Shown here in pieces: positions 16,820 to 26,643 of a DNA stretch of 64,000 nucleotides (positions within the stretch are counted from its first letter, which is position 1; each line of letters opens with the position of its first letter). Made by a program: the position numbers and the translations under genes. Source of the DNA: JALOLG01 sp963722415 (GTDB lineage Bacteria > Actinomycetota > Acidimicrobiia > Acidimicrobiales > Ilumatobacteraceae). Below the pieces are notes generated by a model, which made no database searches, was not told the origin of the DNA, and worked only from the letters and a program-made list of their open reading frames with translations. Location: positions 124,001-188,000 of the forward strand of contig CAVRNI010000055.1 in the NCBI GenBank assembly GCA_963722415.1, given 5' to 3'.

Positions 16820-18067
16820 CTAGCGCGCGCGTCGCGCGACGTTGAGCAGCAACCCGGCCGCCACCATCGTGACGAACAACGACGTCCCGCCGGCCGAGAA
16901 GAACGGCAACGTGAGCCCGGTCACGGGCAGCAAGCCGGCGACGCCACCCATGTTGACGATGGCCTGCACACCGAACCAGGTGGCGATGCCCCCGGCCAGC
17001 AGCATCCCGAACCGGTCGGGGGCGGCGAGCGCGGTCTGGATCCCGAACCACACCAGCAGCGCGAACCCGCCGACCACCGCGAGGGCGCCGACGAACCCGA
17101 GCTCGTCGGCGATCACGGCGAAGATGAAGTCGCTGTGGGCGAGCGGCAGGTAGCCGAGCTTGCTGTTGCTCCCCCCGATGCCGGAGCCGGTGAGCCCGCC
17201 GTTGGCGATGCCGAGGTAGCCCTGGTACGTCTGGTACGCCAGGTACTCCTTGTTGCCCTTGGTGTCGAAGAACGCCGTGAAGCGGTTGAAGCGGCGTGCG
17301 CTCGAGAGCACCAACAGCGCCATCGTCACCATGCCGGAGGCCATCACCCCCGTCATGTAGGCCATCGGGACGCCCGCGATGAACCCGACCGCGAGCACGA
17401 TCGCGCCCAGCACCACGGCCGACCCGAGGTCGCCCTGGACAAGACATGCCCCGGCACCGAACCCGGCGATGAGCATCAGCGGGAACAGCGTGCGTCGCGG
17501 ATCGGCCATCTGCTCGTGGCGCGTCGCGAGGATGTTGGCGGCGAGCGCGAGCGTGGCGAGCTTCAGCACCTCCGACGGCTGGAAGCTCAGCGAACCGACG
17601 GTCACCCATGCGGTGGCACCGTTGATCGTGGTGCCCACCTGCGACGTGAACGGCAACACCATTCCGGCGGCGGCGAGGATCGCGAACGGGACGATGAACG
17701 GGCGCCAGCGACGGTACGGCACCTTGACCGCGACCAGCATTCCGACGAGGCCGAAGCCGGCCCACATCAGCTGGCGCGAGAAGATCCGGTACGGCGAGTT
17801 GCCCTTGCCGACCTCGGTGGCCGCCGACGACGAGAGCACCATCACGAGGCCGAGCATGACGAACACGGCGACGACGACGACGATCACGTAGTACGCGACC
17901 GGCGGCGGGCCGAGCGCCACGGCCGACTCGTCGGGGCCGCCGCCGCGCCGGGCCCGGCGCGACTGAGGGCGCGATCGCTGCAGCCGCTCGAGCGCCGCCA
18001 GGCGCCGCTCGGCGACGGTCGGAGCCGCGCCAGATTCGATGGTGCGCGAGTCGATGGTCAAGCTCAT
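16820..18067 (-). CDS. ftsW: SEDS peptidoglycan glycosyltransferase FtsW
   Basis: FtsW polymerises lipid II at the septum together with the transpeptidase FtsI. The 415-residue protein has a basic cytoplasmic N-terminus (about 1-55) followed by about ten membrane segments. SEDS motifs are visible: SFQPSEVLKLA, QGDLGSAVVL, GSNSKLGYLPLAHSDFIFAVIADELG and the PFFSAGGTSL segment near the end. The ATG overlaps the murD stop (ATGA). Position between murD and murG identifies it as FtsW rather than RodA. Confidence 0.95.
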   Translation of the reverse strand: MSLTIDSRTIESGAAPTVAERRLAALERLQRSRPQSRRARRGGGPDESAVALGPPPVAYYVIVVVVAVFVMLGLVMVLSSSAATEVGKGNSPYRIFSRQLMWAGFGLVGMLVAVKVPYRRWRPFIVPFAILAAAGMVLPFTSQVGTTINGATAWVTVGSLSFQPSEVLKLATLALAANILATRHEQMADPRRTLFPLMLIAGFGAGACLVQGDLGSAVVLGAIVLAVGFIAGVPMAYMTGVMASGMVTMALLVLSSARRFNRFTAFFDTKGNKEYLAYQTYQGYLGIANGGLTGSGIGGSNSKLGYLPLAHSDFIFAVIADELGFVGALAVVGGFALLVWFGIQTALAAPDRFGMLLAGGIATWFGVQAIVNMGGVAGLLPVTGLTLPFFSAGGTSLFVTMVAAGLLLNVARRAR

Positions 18068-19407
18068 CGGTCCACCCTTCGCCCGCCGACCAATTCGGCG
18101 ACCAGCCGTCGGAAATGATCACCACGTGCGGTGTAGCCACCGTTCGGATACCAGTCGAAGCTGGCGCAGCCGGGCGACAGGAGCACGGCGTCGCCGCGGC
18201 GCGCCGAATCGGCGGCGGCGACGACGGCAGCTTCCATCGAGTCCGCTCGAACGACCGCGCAGTGCGGCGCGAAGAGGTCGCTGATCTCCGACGCCGACTC
18301 ACCGATCGCCACGACCGACCGGAGCCGTTCTGGCTCGGCTGCCATCGGCCCCAGGTCGAGTCCCTTGTTGCGCCCGCCGGCGATGAGCACGACGTGCTCG
18401 AAGCCGCGGATCGCCACGGCCGCCGCGTGTGGTGTGGTCGCCTTGGAATCGTTGAACCACTGCACGCCGTCGCGCTCGCCCACCGGCTCGATGCGATGGG
18501 GCGGCCCCACGAAGGATGCGATCGCGCGACCGGCCGCCTCGAGATCGCCGAGACCCGACTCGATCACGATCGCCGACGCCGCCAGGGCGTTGGTGATGTC
18601 GTGCGGGAGCCGGCGACGCATCGAGTCGACCATCGCGATCGTGCCGCTCGGCGCGCACAGCGCGTCGCCGGCGAGGTGGTAGTCGGCGTTCGAACGCCCG
18701 AACGTGACGTGGCGCGCCGGCGCGTCGCCGAGGTGGCGCATCACGATCGGATCGTCGACGAATCCGACCGCCACGTCCGACGGCCGCTGGAGGTCGAACA
18801 GGCGCGCCTTGGCCGCCTCGTACGTGGTCGTCGAGCGATGCCAGTTGAGGTGGTCGGGGGCCAGGTTGAGCCAGAGCGCGGCGTCGCCGCGGAACTGCTC
18901 GGTCCACGCCAGGCGGAAGCTGCTGCACTCGACGACGTAGGCGTCGAGTTGCATCTCGAGCGCGTCGACGAGCGGAACGTCGGTGTTGCCGGCGGCGATC
19001 GTGCGCAGGCCGGCGGCGGTCAGCATGGCCGCCGCGAGCAGGCTCGTCGTCGTCTTGCCGTCGGTCCCCGTGATGGCGAGGATCGGTCGAGCGCCGCCTG
19101 GTCGGTCCTGCTCCCACTGGTAGGCGAGCTCGATCTCGCTGCGTACGGGAACGTCGTGGCGCCGTGCGGCGGCGATCACGGCGTGCGTCTCGGGCACACC
19201 CGGCGACGGCGACAGCAGGTCGAATTGGGCGACGAGGTCGTCGATCGCAGCCGGCGTGGGCAGTAACTCGACACCGAGCTCGTCGGCGAGATCGCGCTTG
19301 GCGTCGTCGATGTGGTCGTCGATGACCACGACCCCGTGTCCGCGCCGGGCGAGGGCGCGGACCGTCGATGCACCGGTCACCGCGAGGCCGTAGACGAGCG
19401 AACGCAT
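18064..19407 (-). CDS. murD: UDP-N-acetylmuramoylalanine-D-glutamate ligase
   Basis: MurD adds D-glutamate to UDP-MurNAc-L-Ala. The protein is about 447 residues, with the P-loop AITGTDGKTTTSLLAA, ECSSFRLAWTEQF, NLAPDHLNWH, WFNDSKATTPHA and the C-terminal LLSPGCASFDWYPNGGYTARGDHF. These are the MurD-specific forms of the ligase motifs. ATG 19407 is taken as the start; a GTG at 19413 overlapping the mraY stop is an alternative. Its own stop overlaps the ftsW start. Confidence 0.95.
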   Translation of the reverse strand: MRSLVYGLAVTGASTVRALARRGHGVVVIDDHIDDAKRDLADELGVELLPTPAAIDDLVAQFDLLSPSPGVPETHAVIAAARRHDVPVRSEIELAYQWEQDRPGGARPILAITGTDGKTTTSLLAAAMLTAAGLRTIAAGNTDVPLVDALEMQLDAYVVECSSFRLAWTEQFRGDAALWLNLAPDHLNWHRSTTTYEAAKARLFDLQRPSDVAVGFVDDPIVMRHLGDAPARHVTFGRSNADYHLAGDALCAPSGTIAMVDSMRRRLPHDITNALAASAIVIESGLGDLEAAGRAIASFVGPPHRIEPVGERDGVQWFNDSKATTPHAAAVAIRGFEHVVLIAGGRNKGLDLGPMAAEPERLRSVVAIGESASEISDLFAPHCAVVRADSMEAAVVAAADSARRGDAVLLSPGCASFDWYPNGGYTARGDHFRRLVAELVGGRRVDR

Positions 19408-19409
19408 GA

Positions 19410-20460
19410 TCACTCCGCCGCGATCCGTGTGAAGTCGCCGATGAAGATCGCCAGCGCCGACGCGACGCAGATCGCGGCGATCAGCCAGAACCGGATGATC
19501 ACCGTTGTCTCCGGCCATCCGAGGAGCTCGAAGTGGTGGTGCACCGGCGACATGCGGAACAGTCGGCGGGTGCGTCCGGACGCCTTGAACACTCCCATCT
19601 GAACGGCGACCGATCCGGCTTCCATCACGTTGATGCCACAGATCAACAGCAGCAACAGGTGGGTGTCGAGCGTCAGCGCGAGGAACGCCATCGCCGAGCC
19701 GATCGCGAGCGCGCCGACGTCGCCCATGATGATGCGAGCCGGTGCCGCGTTCCACCACAGGAAGCCGAGGCAGGCGCCGGCGAAGGCCGCCGCGAACACA
19801 CCCATGTCGAGCGGGTTCACGACCTCGGTGTAGAGCTCAGGGTTACGGAACGACCAGTAGGCGATGATCGTGAACGCGCCGAAGCCCATCAGCGCCGATC
19901 CCCCGGCCAACCCGTCGAGGCCGTCGGTCACGTTGACCGCATTCGTGGTGGCCCAGATGATCAGCCCGGCCCAGATGATCCACACGATCTGCGGCACCGC
20001 GAACCCGAGGTCCTCGGCCCGCGTCAGCGAGATCGTCTCGGAGATCCCGGTGGCGGCGACGAGCCACCATGCGGCGCCGAAGCTCATCAGCATCGTCACG
20101 TAGTTCTTCCGCTTCCAGAGGATGCCGCGGTTGTGTCGCTTCTTCACCTTGATGTAGTCGTCGAGGAATCCCATCAAGGCCATCGCCGAGCACGACAACC
20201 CACACGATCATCGCCTGATCGGAGAACGGCAGCCCGCGGCGGATGTGGGCGGCGAGCCAGCCGGTGAGGGCCGCGCCGACGATCGCCAGACCGCCCATCG
20301 TCGGCGTGCCCTGCTTGTGCATGTGGTGCTCCGGGCCGTGGTCCTCCTTGCCGAGGATCGGTTGACCCCGCCCGCGGGTGCGGAAGAACCCGATCAGGGC
20401 GCGGGTGCCGAACAGCGAGACGACGGTGGCCACGGCGCCGGCGATCATGATCGCGATCAC
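19410..20460 (-). CDS. mraY: Phospho-N-acetylmuramoyl-pentapeptide transferase, frameshifted as assembled
   Basis: MraY makes lipid I by moving phospho-MurNAc-pentapeptide to undecaprenyl phosphate. The start is GTG 20460, overlapping the murE stop (GTGA), with an alternative ATG at 20448. The N-terminal frame contains KQGTPTMGGLAIV. Near 20187-20192 the frame shifts by one extra base, and the rest is intact one frame over: MGFLDDYIKVKKRHNRG, NAVNVTDGLDGLAGG and PVHHHFELLGWPE. The span is 349 codons plus one base, the normal size. It directly follows murE; the usual murF is not between them. Confidence 0.94.
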
Positions 20461-21907
20461 GACCGGGCCTCCATCAGCTCTCGGGCGACGACACGATCGT
20501 CGAAGTCGTGCACCACGGCACCGATCGTCTGCGTGGTCTCGTGACCCTTGCCGGCGATCACCACGACGTCGCCGCGTTCGGCGCCGGCCAACGCCAGCCC
20601 GATCGCCGCCCGGCGGTCTGGTTCGACGACGACTCGTTCGCGGTCGCGCTCGGTGATGCCCTCGACGATGGCGTCGATGATCGACAGCGGATCCTCGTCG
20701 CGCGGGTTGTCGGACGTGACGATCACCCGATCGGCACCCGCAACGGCGGCACTCCCCATCGTCGCCCGCTTCTCGCGATCGCGGTCGCCGCCACAGCCGA
20801 AGACGATCGTCATCACGCCCGAGCCGACGACCTCGCGCGTCGCGGCGAGCAGTTCGGTGATGCCCTCGGGCGTGTGGGCGTAGTCGACGATCACGGTTGG
20901 AGCAGTCTCGTCGGCGGGTGCGATGACCTCGAAACGACCGGGCACGGGGCCGGCCGACGACACGCCGGCGGCGGCCTCGTCGGGGTCGACACCGAGCGTG
21001 GTCAGCGCGGTGAGCGCGGCGAGCGAGTTCATCACGTTGAACGCCCCGCCGATCGGCACCGCGACGTCCCGGCCCCGCCATGCGAATCGGTGCCCGACGG
21101 TCGTGACCTCGATCTCGGACGCATCGGACCTCGAATACGGCACCATCGGGATGTCTGCCGCGTCCAAGAGGAGGCGGCCGTACGGATCGTCGATGTTCGT
21201 GACTCCGACCGCCGCCAGGTCGGGCGTGAACAGCCGTGCTTTCGCTCGGAAGTACTCCTCGACGGAGCCGTGAAGGTCGAGATGATCTCGCCCCAGATTG
21301 GTGAAGATCGCCGCGTCGAACCAGGTGCCCGCAACCCGCCACAGCGCAAGGGCGTGCGACGAGACCTCCATCACGACCGAATCGACACCCTCGTCACGCA
21401 TCCCGGCGAGCCGTTCCTGCAGCTCCGTCGCCTCGGGCGTGGTGCGGACACCGCTCAACGTCCCGATCACGCCGACCTCGTGACCGGCCGCCCGCAACGC
21501 GGCTGCGATCAGGTGCGCGGTCGTCGTCTTGCCGTTCGTCCCGGTGATGCCGACGGTGGTGAGCGACCGGCTCGGCTCGCCGTGGAACGCGGCGGCGACG
21601 TGGCCGAGCACTGCCCTGGTGTCGTCGACGACGATCTGGGTGACGGGACGGGGAGCTCGCGTTCGACGAGCAGCGCCGACGCCCCCGACTCGACCGCCGA
21701 CGGCGCGAACGCATGCCCGTCGTGATGCGCCCCCACGACACACGCGAACAGCATTCCGGGAGCGACAGCCCGCGAGTCGTGCGTGACACCGGAGACCGGC
21801 GTCGACGTGTCGCCGACCACGGCGCGGAGCCGTCCCGGCGGGATGCCGGCGACGAGGTCGCCGATCCTGACGACATCGGGCGTGAGTGCGGCGCCGTCGT
21901 CGCTCAT
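20457..21907 (-). CDS. murE: UDP-MurNAc-tripeptide synthetase, frameshifted as assembled
   Basis: MurE adds the third stem-peptide residue. The N-terminal frame has VSGVTHDSRAVAPGMLFACV. At about 21648-21656 one base is missing in a C-rich run, and the rest continues in another frame: TGITGTNGKTTTAHLIAA (P-loop), NLGRDHLDLHGS, VDYAHTPEGI and TSDNPRDEDPL. The DNPR motif is characteristic of enzymes that add meso-diaminopimelate, so that substrate is inferred. Corrected length is 483 residues. The start is ATG 21907 or GTG 21910, just after the ftsI stop. Confidence 0.94.
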
Positions 21908-21910
21908 CAC

Positions 21911-23896
21911 TCAACCCGCTTCGCAGCCGGTGGCGCCGACGGTGGGCCGAATCCCCAGCTCGTGCACGATCGTCGGCGCCAGTTCCCTGAACACGGGTGC
22001 CGCGGCGGTGCCGCCGAAGCGGTCGTTGGTGCCGGCCGGCGGTTCGTCGATCGAGATGAGCACCGTGACCTGCGGGTCCTCTGCCGGGAAGAAGCCGACG
22101 AAGCTCGAGTAGTACACGCGCTCACCAGCTTCGTTGAAGTACGTGCCGTCGGGTTGTGCTTTGTACCCGGTGCCGGTCTTGCCGGCCACGTCGAAATCCT
22201 TGACCTGGGCGCGCTCGCCGGTGCCCTCGCACACGACCCGCTTCATGAGCTGCTGCATCTCCTCGGCGGTCGCCTCGACCACGACCTCACGTGTGGCCGA
22301 CGGCAACGTGTCGGACACCGTGCCGTCGGGGCCGACCGTCGAACGGACCAGCTTCGGCGCGACGTAGGTGCCGTCGTTGGCGATCACGTTGATCGCCGCA
22401 GCGAGCTGGATCGACGTGCTCGAGACGCCTTGGCCGAAGGCCGCCGTGACCCGCTCGGATCCCCACATGTCCTGCCAGTTCTTCATGATGCCCGGGGACT
22501 CGCCCGGGAACCCGAGCGCGGTCGCCTCACCGAGTCCGAACGCCTTCATGTACTCCCAGTGCTTCTGGCGCCTGATCGTCTGGTGGACGTGGATCGTGCC
22601 GATGTTCGACGACTTGATCAGGATCTGGGCGACCGTGAGCCACTCGTCGGGGTGTGGCTCGGCGTCGGCCAGCAGGTCGTCGCCCCACAGCTCGCGCCAC
22701 GGGACGTTGAAGCCCGTCTCGGGTGTGACCGCACCCTCGTTGAGTGCGGCCGCGACGGTGATGACCTTCGCCACCGAGCCGGGCTCGTAGGCGTCGACGG
22801 CCGCGAAGTTGCCGGACGTGATCTCGACGGTTCCGGTGTCGTCGTTGCGGCGCACTGACGCCATCGCGAAGATCTCACCCGTATCGGTGTCCATCACGAT
22901 GCCGGTCCCGCCGCGCGCACCGAGCCCGTCGACGCGCCCGAGGAGCGCCTGCTCGGTCGCGAACTGGATCGATCGGTCGAGCGTGAGGATCAGGTCATCC
23001 CCGGGGATCGGGGGCACGGAGACGGTCTCGCTGCCGGCGATCGATCGGCCGCCAGGCGCCACCTCGCGTTCGAGCCGGCCGCCGGTGCCCGTCAAGAGGT
23101 CGTCGAACTGCAACTCGAGGCCGCCGATGCCGACACCGTCGATGTCGGTCTTGCCGATCACGCTGCGCCCGGTGTCGCCGCCGGGCAGGATCCGCTTGCT
23201 CTCGCGGTCGACGTTGACGCCCGCCAACCCGAGCGCCGCGATCTGCTCGCCGACCGACTCGTCGACCTGGCGGGCGACGTACATGAATCCCGTCTCCTTG
23301 GCCACCATCGCGGCGACCAGCTCCTGGCGTCGCTCCTCGGTCAGGCCGAGCAGGCTCGTGAGGATCGTCGCCGTGCCCTCCGGATCGTCGATCAGCTTGG
23401 GGTTGATGCTGACGCTGTTCGCCGCCACCGACATCGCCAACTCTTCGCCGTTGCGATCGAAGATCGTGCCGCGATCGGCGGGCACATCGCGGGAGCGGGT
23501 CCATTGCCGGGTGCCCTCGAGGCGCAGCGCCCGGCCCTCACTCGTCTGGAGGACGCCGACCTTGAACAGCACCAACGCCAGCACGAGCACGAGCGCGACG
23601 AGCAGCACGATCAGCCGCTGGCGCGGTTGGCCGGCGCCGAACCGGAACTCCCGAACGTGCGAATGCTTCGGTGCGACGACGCGCCGGGCCGCCCGCCGGC
23701 GCGGTGGAGCAGCGCGCCGGCGCGGGGCCGGGGGGCGCACCGCGCGGCGCGTGCTCGGAGGCGGGCTGTGCCGGCGCGCGGTTGGCGAGGCCGCGCTGAC
23801 TGCACTCGCTCCGGTGCGATGGTGGGTGCGCGACGCCCGGCGGATCGCTGGCGCGGCGCGACGGACGGGCCGCGACGGTGGTGGACGCCGGCTCAT
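21911..23896 (-). CDS. ftsI: Division-specific transpeptidase (class B penicillin-binding protein)
   Basis: FtsI/PBP3 crosslinks septal peptidoglycan. The intact 661-residue protein has a Pro/Arg/Ala-rich cytoplasmic region (about 1-90) and one membrane helix (about 94-113). The PBP dimerisation domain begins with RSRDVPADRGTIFDRNG. The transpeptidase domain has EPGSVAKV (SxxK), KSSN (SxN) and GKTGTGYK (KTG). There are no C-terminal PASTA repeats. The ATG overlaps the ftsL stop (ATGA). An overlong open frame continues upstream to 25108, but that part is antisense-like sequence opposite rsmH and is not coding. Confidence 0.96.
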   Translation of the reverse strand: MSRRPPPSRPVRRAAPAIRRASRTHHRTGASAVSAASPTARRHSPPPSTRRAVRPPAPRRRAAPPRRRAARRVVAPKHSHVREFRFGAGQPRQRLIVLLVALVLVLALVLFKVGVLQTSEGRALRLEGTRQWTRSRDVPADRGTIFDRNGEELAMSVAANSVSINPKLIDDPEGTATILTSLLGLTEERRQELVAAMVAKETGFMYVARQVDESVGEQIAALGLAGVNVDRESKRILPGGDTGRSVIGKTDIDGVGIGGLELQFDDLLTGTGGRLEREVAPGGRSIAGSETVSVPPIPGDDLILTLDRSIQFATEQALLGRVDGLGARGGTGIVMDTDTGEIFAMASVRRNDDTGTVEITSGNFAAVDAYEPGSVAKVITVAAALNEGAVTPETGFNVPWRELWGDDLLADAEPHPDEWLTVAQILIKSSNIGTIHVHQTIRRQKHWEYMKAFGLGEATALGFPGESPGIMKNWQDMWGSERVTAAFGQGVSSTSIQLAAAINVIANDGTYVAPKLVRSTVGPDGTVSDTLPSATREVVVEATAEEMQQLMKRVVCEGTGERAQVKDFDVAGKTGTGYKAQPDGTYFNEAGERVYYSSFVGFFPAEDPQVTVLISIDEPPAGTNDRFGGTAAAPVFRELAPTIVHELGIRPTVGATGCEAG

Positions 23897-24390
23897 GGCG
23901 TTTCGCCGGACACTTCTTTGACGAGGCGGAACTGATCGAGCGGTTGGAGGCTCTCGATCGCATCCTGATCGTCGAGCACCTCCCCCGTGGCGGCGATCGC
24001 GATCGCCACGGTCAAGCCGTCGACGGGCACGAACTCGCTGGTGGCGGCCGGGTGCATGCCGATGCGGGTGCCCTCGGCCGACAACCGTGTCGGCGAGCGC
24101 AACTCGGCGCGTGCCCGGCGCAGCACGTCGAAGCGCTCCTGCGCCGCGGCAACGGAGCGCTCGAGTCGGTCGATCTCCAACTGGCGTTCGGCGAGGCTCG
24201 TGTGCAGAACGGCCGAGCCGAGCATCAAACCCGCCAGCACGATGGAGAGCGCGACCGCGAATCCAGCCGCCCGGCGGCGGCGCGGCACGAGCGAGAGTTG
24301 TGGTTTGGCCGGGACCGCGGTCGTGGTGTGTCGCGGCGACGTCGCCGTGTGGGCGCGCCCAGAGATGTTCGGCAGCGAACTGGCGATCAC
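23893..24390 (-). CDS. ftsL: FtsL-like septum protein
   Basis: This is a 165-residue bitopic protein between rsmH and ftsI, the standard ftsL position. A basic cytoplasmic N-terminus is followed by one membrane helix (around residues 42-62, AGFAVALSIVLAGLMLGSAV). A short coiled coil then follows (ERQLEIDRLERSVAAAQERFD), then an unusually long extracytoplasmic tail. FtsL bridges FtsQ, FtsB-like proteins and the FtsWI synthase. Sequence is poorly conserved in this family, so the call rests on topology and position. GTG start overlaps the rsmH stop; stop overlaps the ftsI start. Confidence 0.85.
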   Translation of the reverse strand: MIASSLPNISGRAHTATSPRHTTTAVPAKPQLSLVPRRRRAAGFAVALSIVLAGLMLGSAVLHTSLAERQLEIDRLERSVAAAQERFDVLRRARAELRSPTRLSAEGTRIGMHPAATSEFVPVDGLTVAIAIAATGEVLDDQDAIESLQPLDQFRLVKEVSGETP

Positions 24391-25356
24391 CGGCCGCCAC
24401 CTCGTCGCGTCGGTTCCGTCCGCTCGGCGACGCGCAGGCGCGCCGATGCGGCTCGACGGTTACTGGCCTTCTCGGCGTCCGTCGGCGTGCGGCGCACACC
24501 GCGCACCAGCCGCACTGTCTGCACCGCGCCGCACACGCAGGGCAGCTCGGGCGGGCATTCGCACGCGCCGGTGCGCGGCGCGGAAGCGCTCCTTCACGAT
24601 CCGGTCCTCGCCCGAGTGGTACGAGAGCACGGCGATCCGCCCACCCGGCACGACGGCCTCGATCGCGGCGTCGATCGCCGGGGCCAGCACTTCGAGCTCG
24701 CCGTTGACCTCGATGCGGATCGCCTGGAACGTCCGCTTGGCGGGATGTCCCCCGGTGCGCCGGGCGGCGGCGGGGATCGCGCCGGTGACGATCGCCGCCA
24801 GCTCGGTGGTCGTCTCGATCGGCCGGGAGGCGACGATCGCGCGCGCGATCCGCGACGCGAAGCGCTCGTCGCCGTACTTGCGGATCACGCGACGCAGTTC
24901 CGCTTCGTCGTAGCCGTTGACCACGTCGCTCGCCGACCACTGGGCGTCGGTGTCCATCCGCATGTCGAGGGGTCCGTCGTGACGGTACGAGAAGCCGCGC
25001 TCGCCCTGGTCGAGCTGCGGTGACGAGACGCCGAGATCGAACAGGGCGCCGCTGAGCCGGTCGACGTCGGCGGCCGCCATCGCGGTCCCGAGGTCGTCGA
25101 AGCGGCATCGGTACGAGGAGAACCGGCTCCCGAACCTGGCCAGCCGCTCGTTCGCGGCCGCCAGGGCCGCCGGATCGCGGTCGAGGCCGAGCACGCTCAC
25201 GTCGGGCCGGGCGTCGAGGATCCCTTCGCTGTGCCCCCCGCCGCCCACGGTCGCATCGACGACGACGCCCGTGGGAACCGACTCGAAGGCGGCGACGATC
25301 TCGTCGAGCATGACGGACTCGTGCTCGAAGTCGGCTGCTCCCGCCTCGGCCGGCAT
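24387..25356 (-). CDS. rsmH: 16S rRNA m4C1402 methyltransferase, frameshifted as assembled
   Basis: RsmH (MraW) methylates N4 of C1402 in 16S rRNA with S-adenosylmethionine. The N-terminal HESVMLDEIV, the SAM loop VVDATVGGGGHSEGIL and PAKRTFQAIRIEVN are typical. Near 24568, after the SYHSGEDRIVKERF segment, one extra base shifts the frame. The true C-terminus is one frame over: ACECPPELPCVCG and later ASARLRVAER, ending at a TGA that overlaps the ftsL GTG. Corrected length is 322 residues. The start ATG overlaps the mraZ stop by one base. Confidence 0.94.
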
Positions 25357-25781
25357 CACTCGTCGCCCCACACGCGTGCCGGCGCTTCGTGGTCGCCCTC
25401 GACCTGCACGGTCTCGAACCGCTCCGGCTTCCACACCTCGACGGCGTCGAACATGCCGGCGACCTTGACCGACGAGCTCGACAGCAGCCCGGCGTGGGCG
25501 CGGACCTTCTCGTCGAGCGTGATGCGGCCCTGCTTGTCGATCGCCACGAGCGTCACGTTGGCGGCCACCGAACGACGTCGTGTCCGCGTCAGCTCGCCGC
25601 GCTTCTCCTGATCGATCAGCTCCCTGGCGTGGGTCTCGAACTCGGTGACCTCACGGATCGTGACGCAACCCTCGCCGTCGAGCGACACGTAGCAGCGATC
25701 GCCGAGCTCGCTGCGGAACGCGGCAGGGAGCGCGAGCCGACCCTTGTCGTCGATGCTGCGGTCGTGGACCCCGACGAACAC
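25356..25781 (-). CDS. mraZ: MraZ, transcriptional regulator of the dcw cluster
   Basis: MraZ is an AbrB-like ring-forming DNA-binding protein that controls its own dcw operon. The 141-residue protein has the two MraZ repeats: FVGVHDRSIDDKGRLALPAAFR near the N-terminus and VAIDKQGRITLDEKVR near residue 80, each containing the DxxGR signature. The start is GTG 25781. It is the first gene of the cluster, and four 10-bp repeats matching MraZ boxes lie about 100 bp upstream (25883-25922), consistent with autoregulation. Confidence 0.96.
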   Translation of the reverse strand: MFVGVHDRSIDDKGRLALPAAFRSELGDRCYVSLDGEGCVTIREVTEFETHARELIDQEKRGELTRTRRRSVAANVTLVAIDKQGRITLDEKVRAHAGLLSSSSVKVAGMFDAVEVWKPERFETVQVEGDHEAPARVWGDE

Positions 25782-25882
25782 GTTGCGTGACCTGTGCCTT
25801 CCGTGATCGAGCTGTCACGCGTGGAGCCGTGCCTCGGCGCGGGGAACGCGTGCCACCTCCCCGCCAGCTCATTGTGCCTGTC

Positions 25883-25922
25883 GGGTTCCCCAAAGTCAAC
25901 CATTCCTCACCAATCTCCCCCA
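25883..25922 (-). promoter_or_regulatory. MraZ boxes: four 10-bp direct repeats
   Basis: On the minus strand four consecutive decamers each begin TGG: TGGGGGAGAT, TGGTGAGGAA, TGGTTGACTT and TGGGGAACCC, with exact 10-bp periodicity. MraZ is known to bind TGGG-type direct repeats at this spacing in mraZ promoters. The outer copies keep the full TGGG core. The dcw promoter should lie next to or just upstream of this block. Confidence 0.75.
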
Positions 25923-25991
25923 CCAGCGGCCCGTCGAAATCCGTTCGTCCCCACTTCGGTTTCGCGCACGACTCCACGCGCGCAACACGAG

Positions 25992-26642
25992 CTACTCCGC
26001 GCGCAGCGTCCTCCGAACACGCACGCGCTCGGCGATCCCGGTCGCCGTCGGGGGCAGCGTGGCGACCGGGGGGAGTGCGCCTGGCACCGGGTCCGCCAGC
26101 AGCTCGATCAACAGGTCGCCATCGAAGCGCCGGTTGACGGCGCATTGGAATCGGGCCCCACGGCGTGTCCGGCGCTGGCTGAGCCCGACCAGCTTGACGC
26201 CGTCGAGCAGCACCTCACCGGGGGCGATGCCGGCGAAGCACACCAGCTCCGACCAGGTGTTGCGCACCTGTGGCCCGCGGTGCACGGTGAGCTCGCCGTC
26301 GACGACACCATCCAGGGCCTCGACCCACCGCTCGCCCATCCGCACCATCGACTGCCGCACGTCGTCCTCCCAACGCGGGTCGGTCGCCGGCACGACGACG
26401 TCGATCCATTCCGTGGCACCCGGAACGAGCAACACGACGCCGCCGCCCGAACGACGGCGCGCGATCTCGACCTGCCTGCGGTGACAGGCGGCGACGTCGA
26501 GCACGTCGTCGGTCTGGCGCGAGCCGAGGACGATCGCCGGCTGCTCGACGTCGAACTGCCACACGGCAGTGACGGCGGGCAGCTCACGGGCGTGGAAGTC
26601 GGCGGCCGAGCCGCTGACGCGGGTGACGACGCCAGGGCTCAA
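25992..26642 (-). CDS. Lipoate-protein ligase-like protein
   Basis: This is a 216-residue member of the biotin/lipoate protein ligase (BPL/LplA/LipB) fold. The lipoyl-binding loop RRRSGGGVVLL and the later LDGVKLVGLSQRR, containing the conserved Lys, match LplA-type ligases. These attach lipoate or octanoate to E2 or GcvH domains. The protein is shorter than E. coli LplA and lacks its C-terminal domain, so it may be an octanoyl transferase of the LipM type instead. The likely start is a TTG at 26642, directly after the HNH gene stop. Confidence 0.75.
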   Translation of the reverse strand: MSPGVVTRVSGSAADFHARELPAVTAVWQFDVEQPAIVLGSRQTDDVLDVAACHRRQVEIARRRSGGGVVLLVPGATEWIDVVVPATDPRWEDDVRQSMVRMGERWVEALDGVVDGELTVHRGPQVRNTWSELVCFAGIAPGEVLLDGVKLVGLSQRRTRRGARFQCAVNRRFDGDLLIELLADPVPGALPPVATLPPTATGIAERVRVRRTLRAE

Positions 26643-26643
26643 A

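Noticed and set aside
16694..18118. A 474-codon plus-strand open frame rich in Glu, Arg and His
   Set aside because: Antisense to ftsW and murG; no domain and compositionally a shadow.
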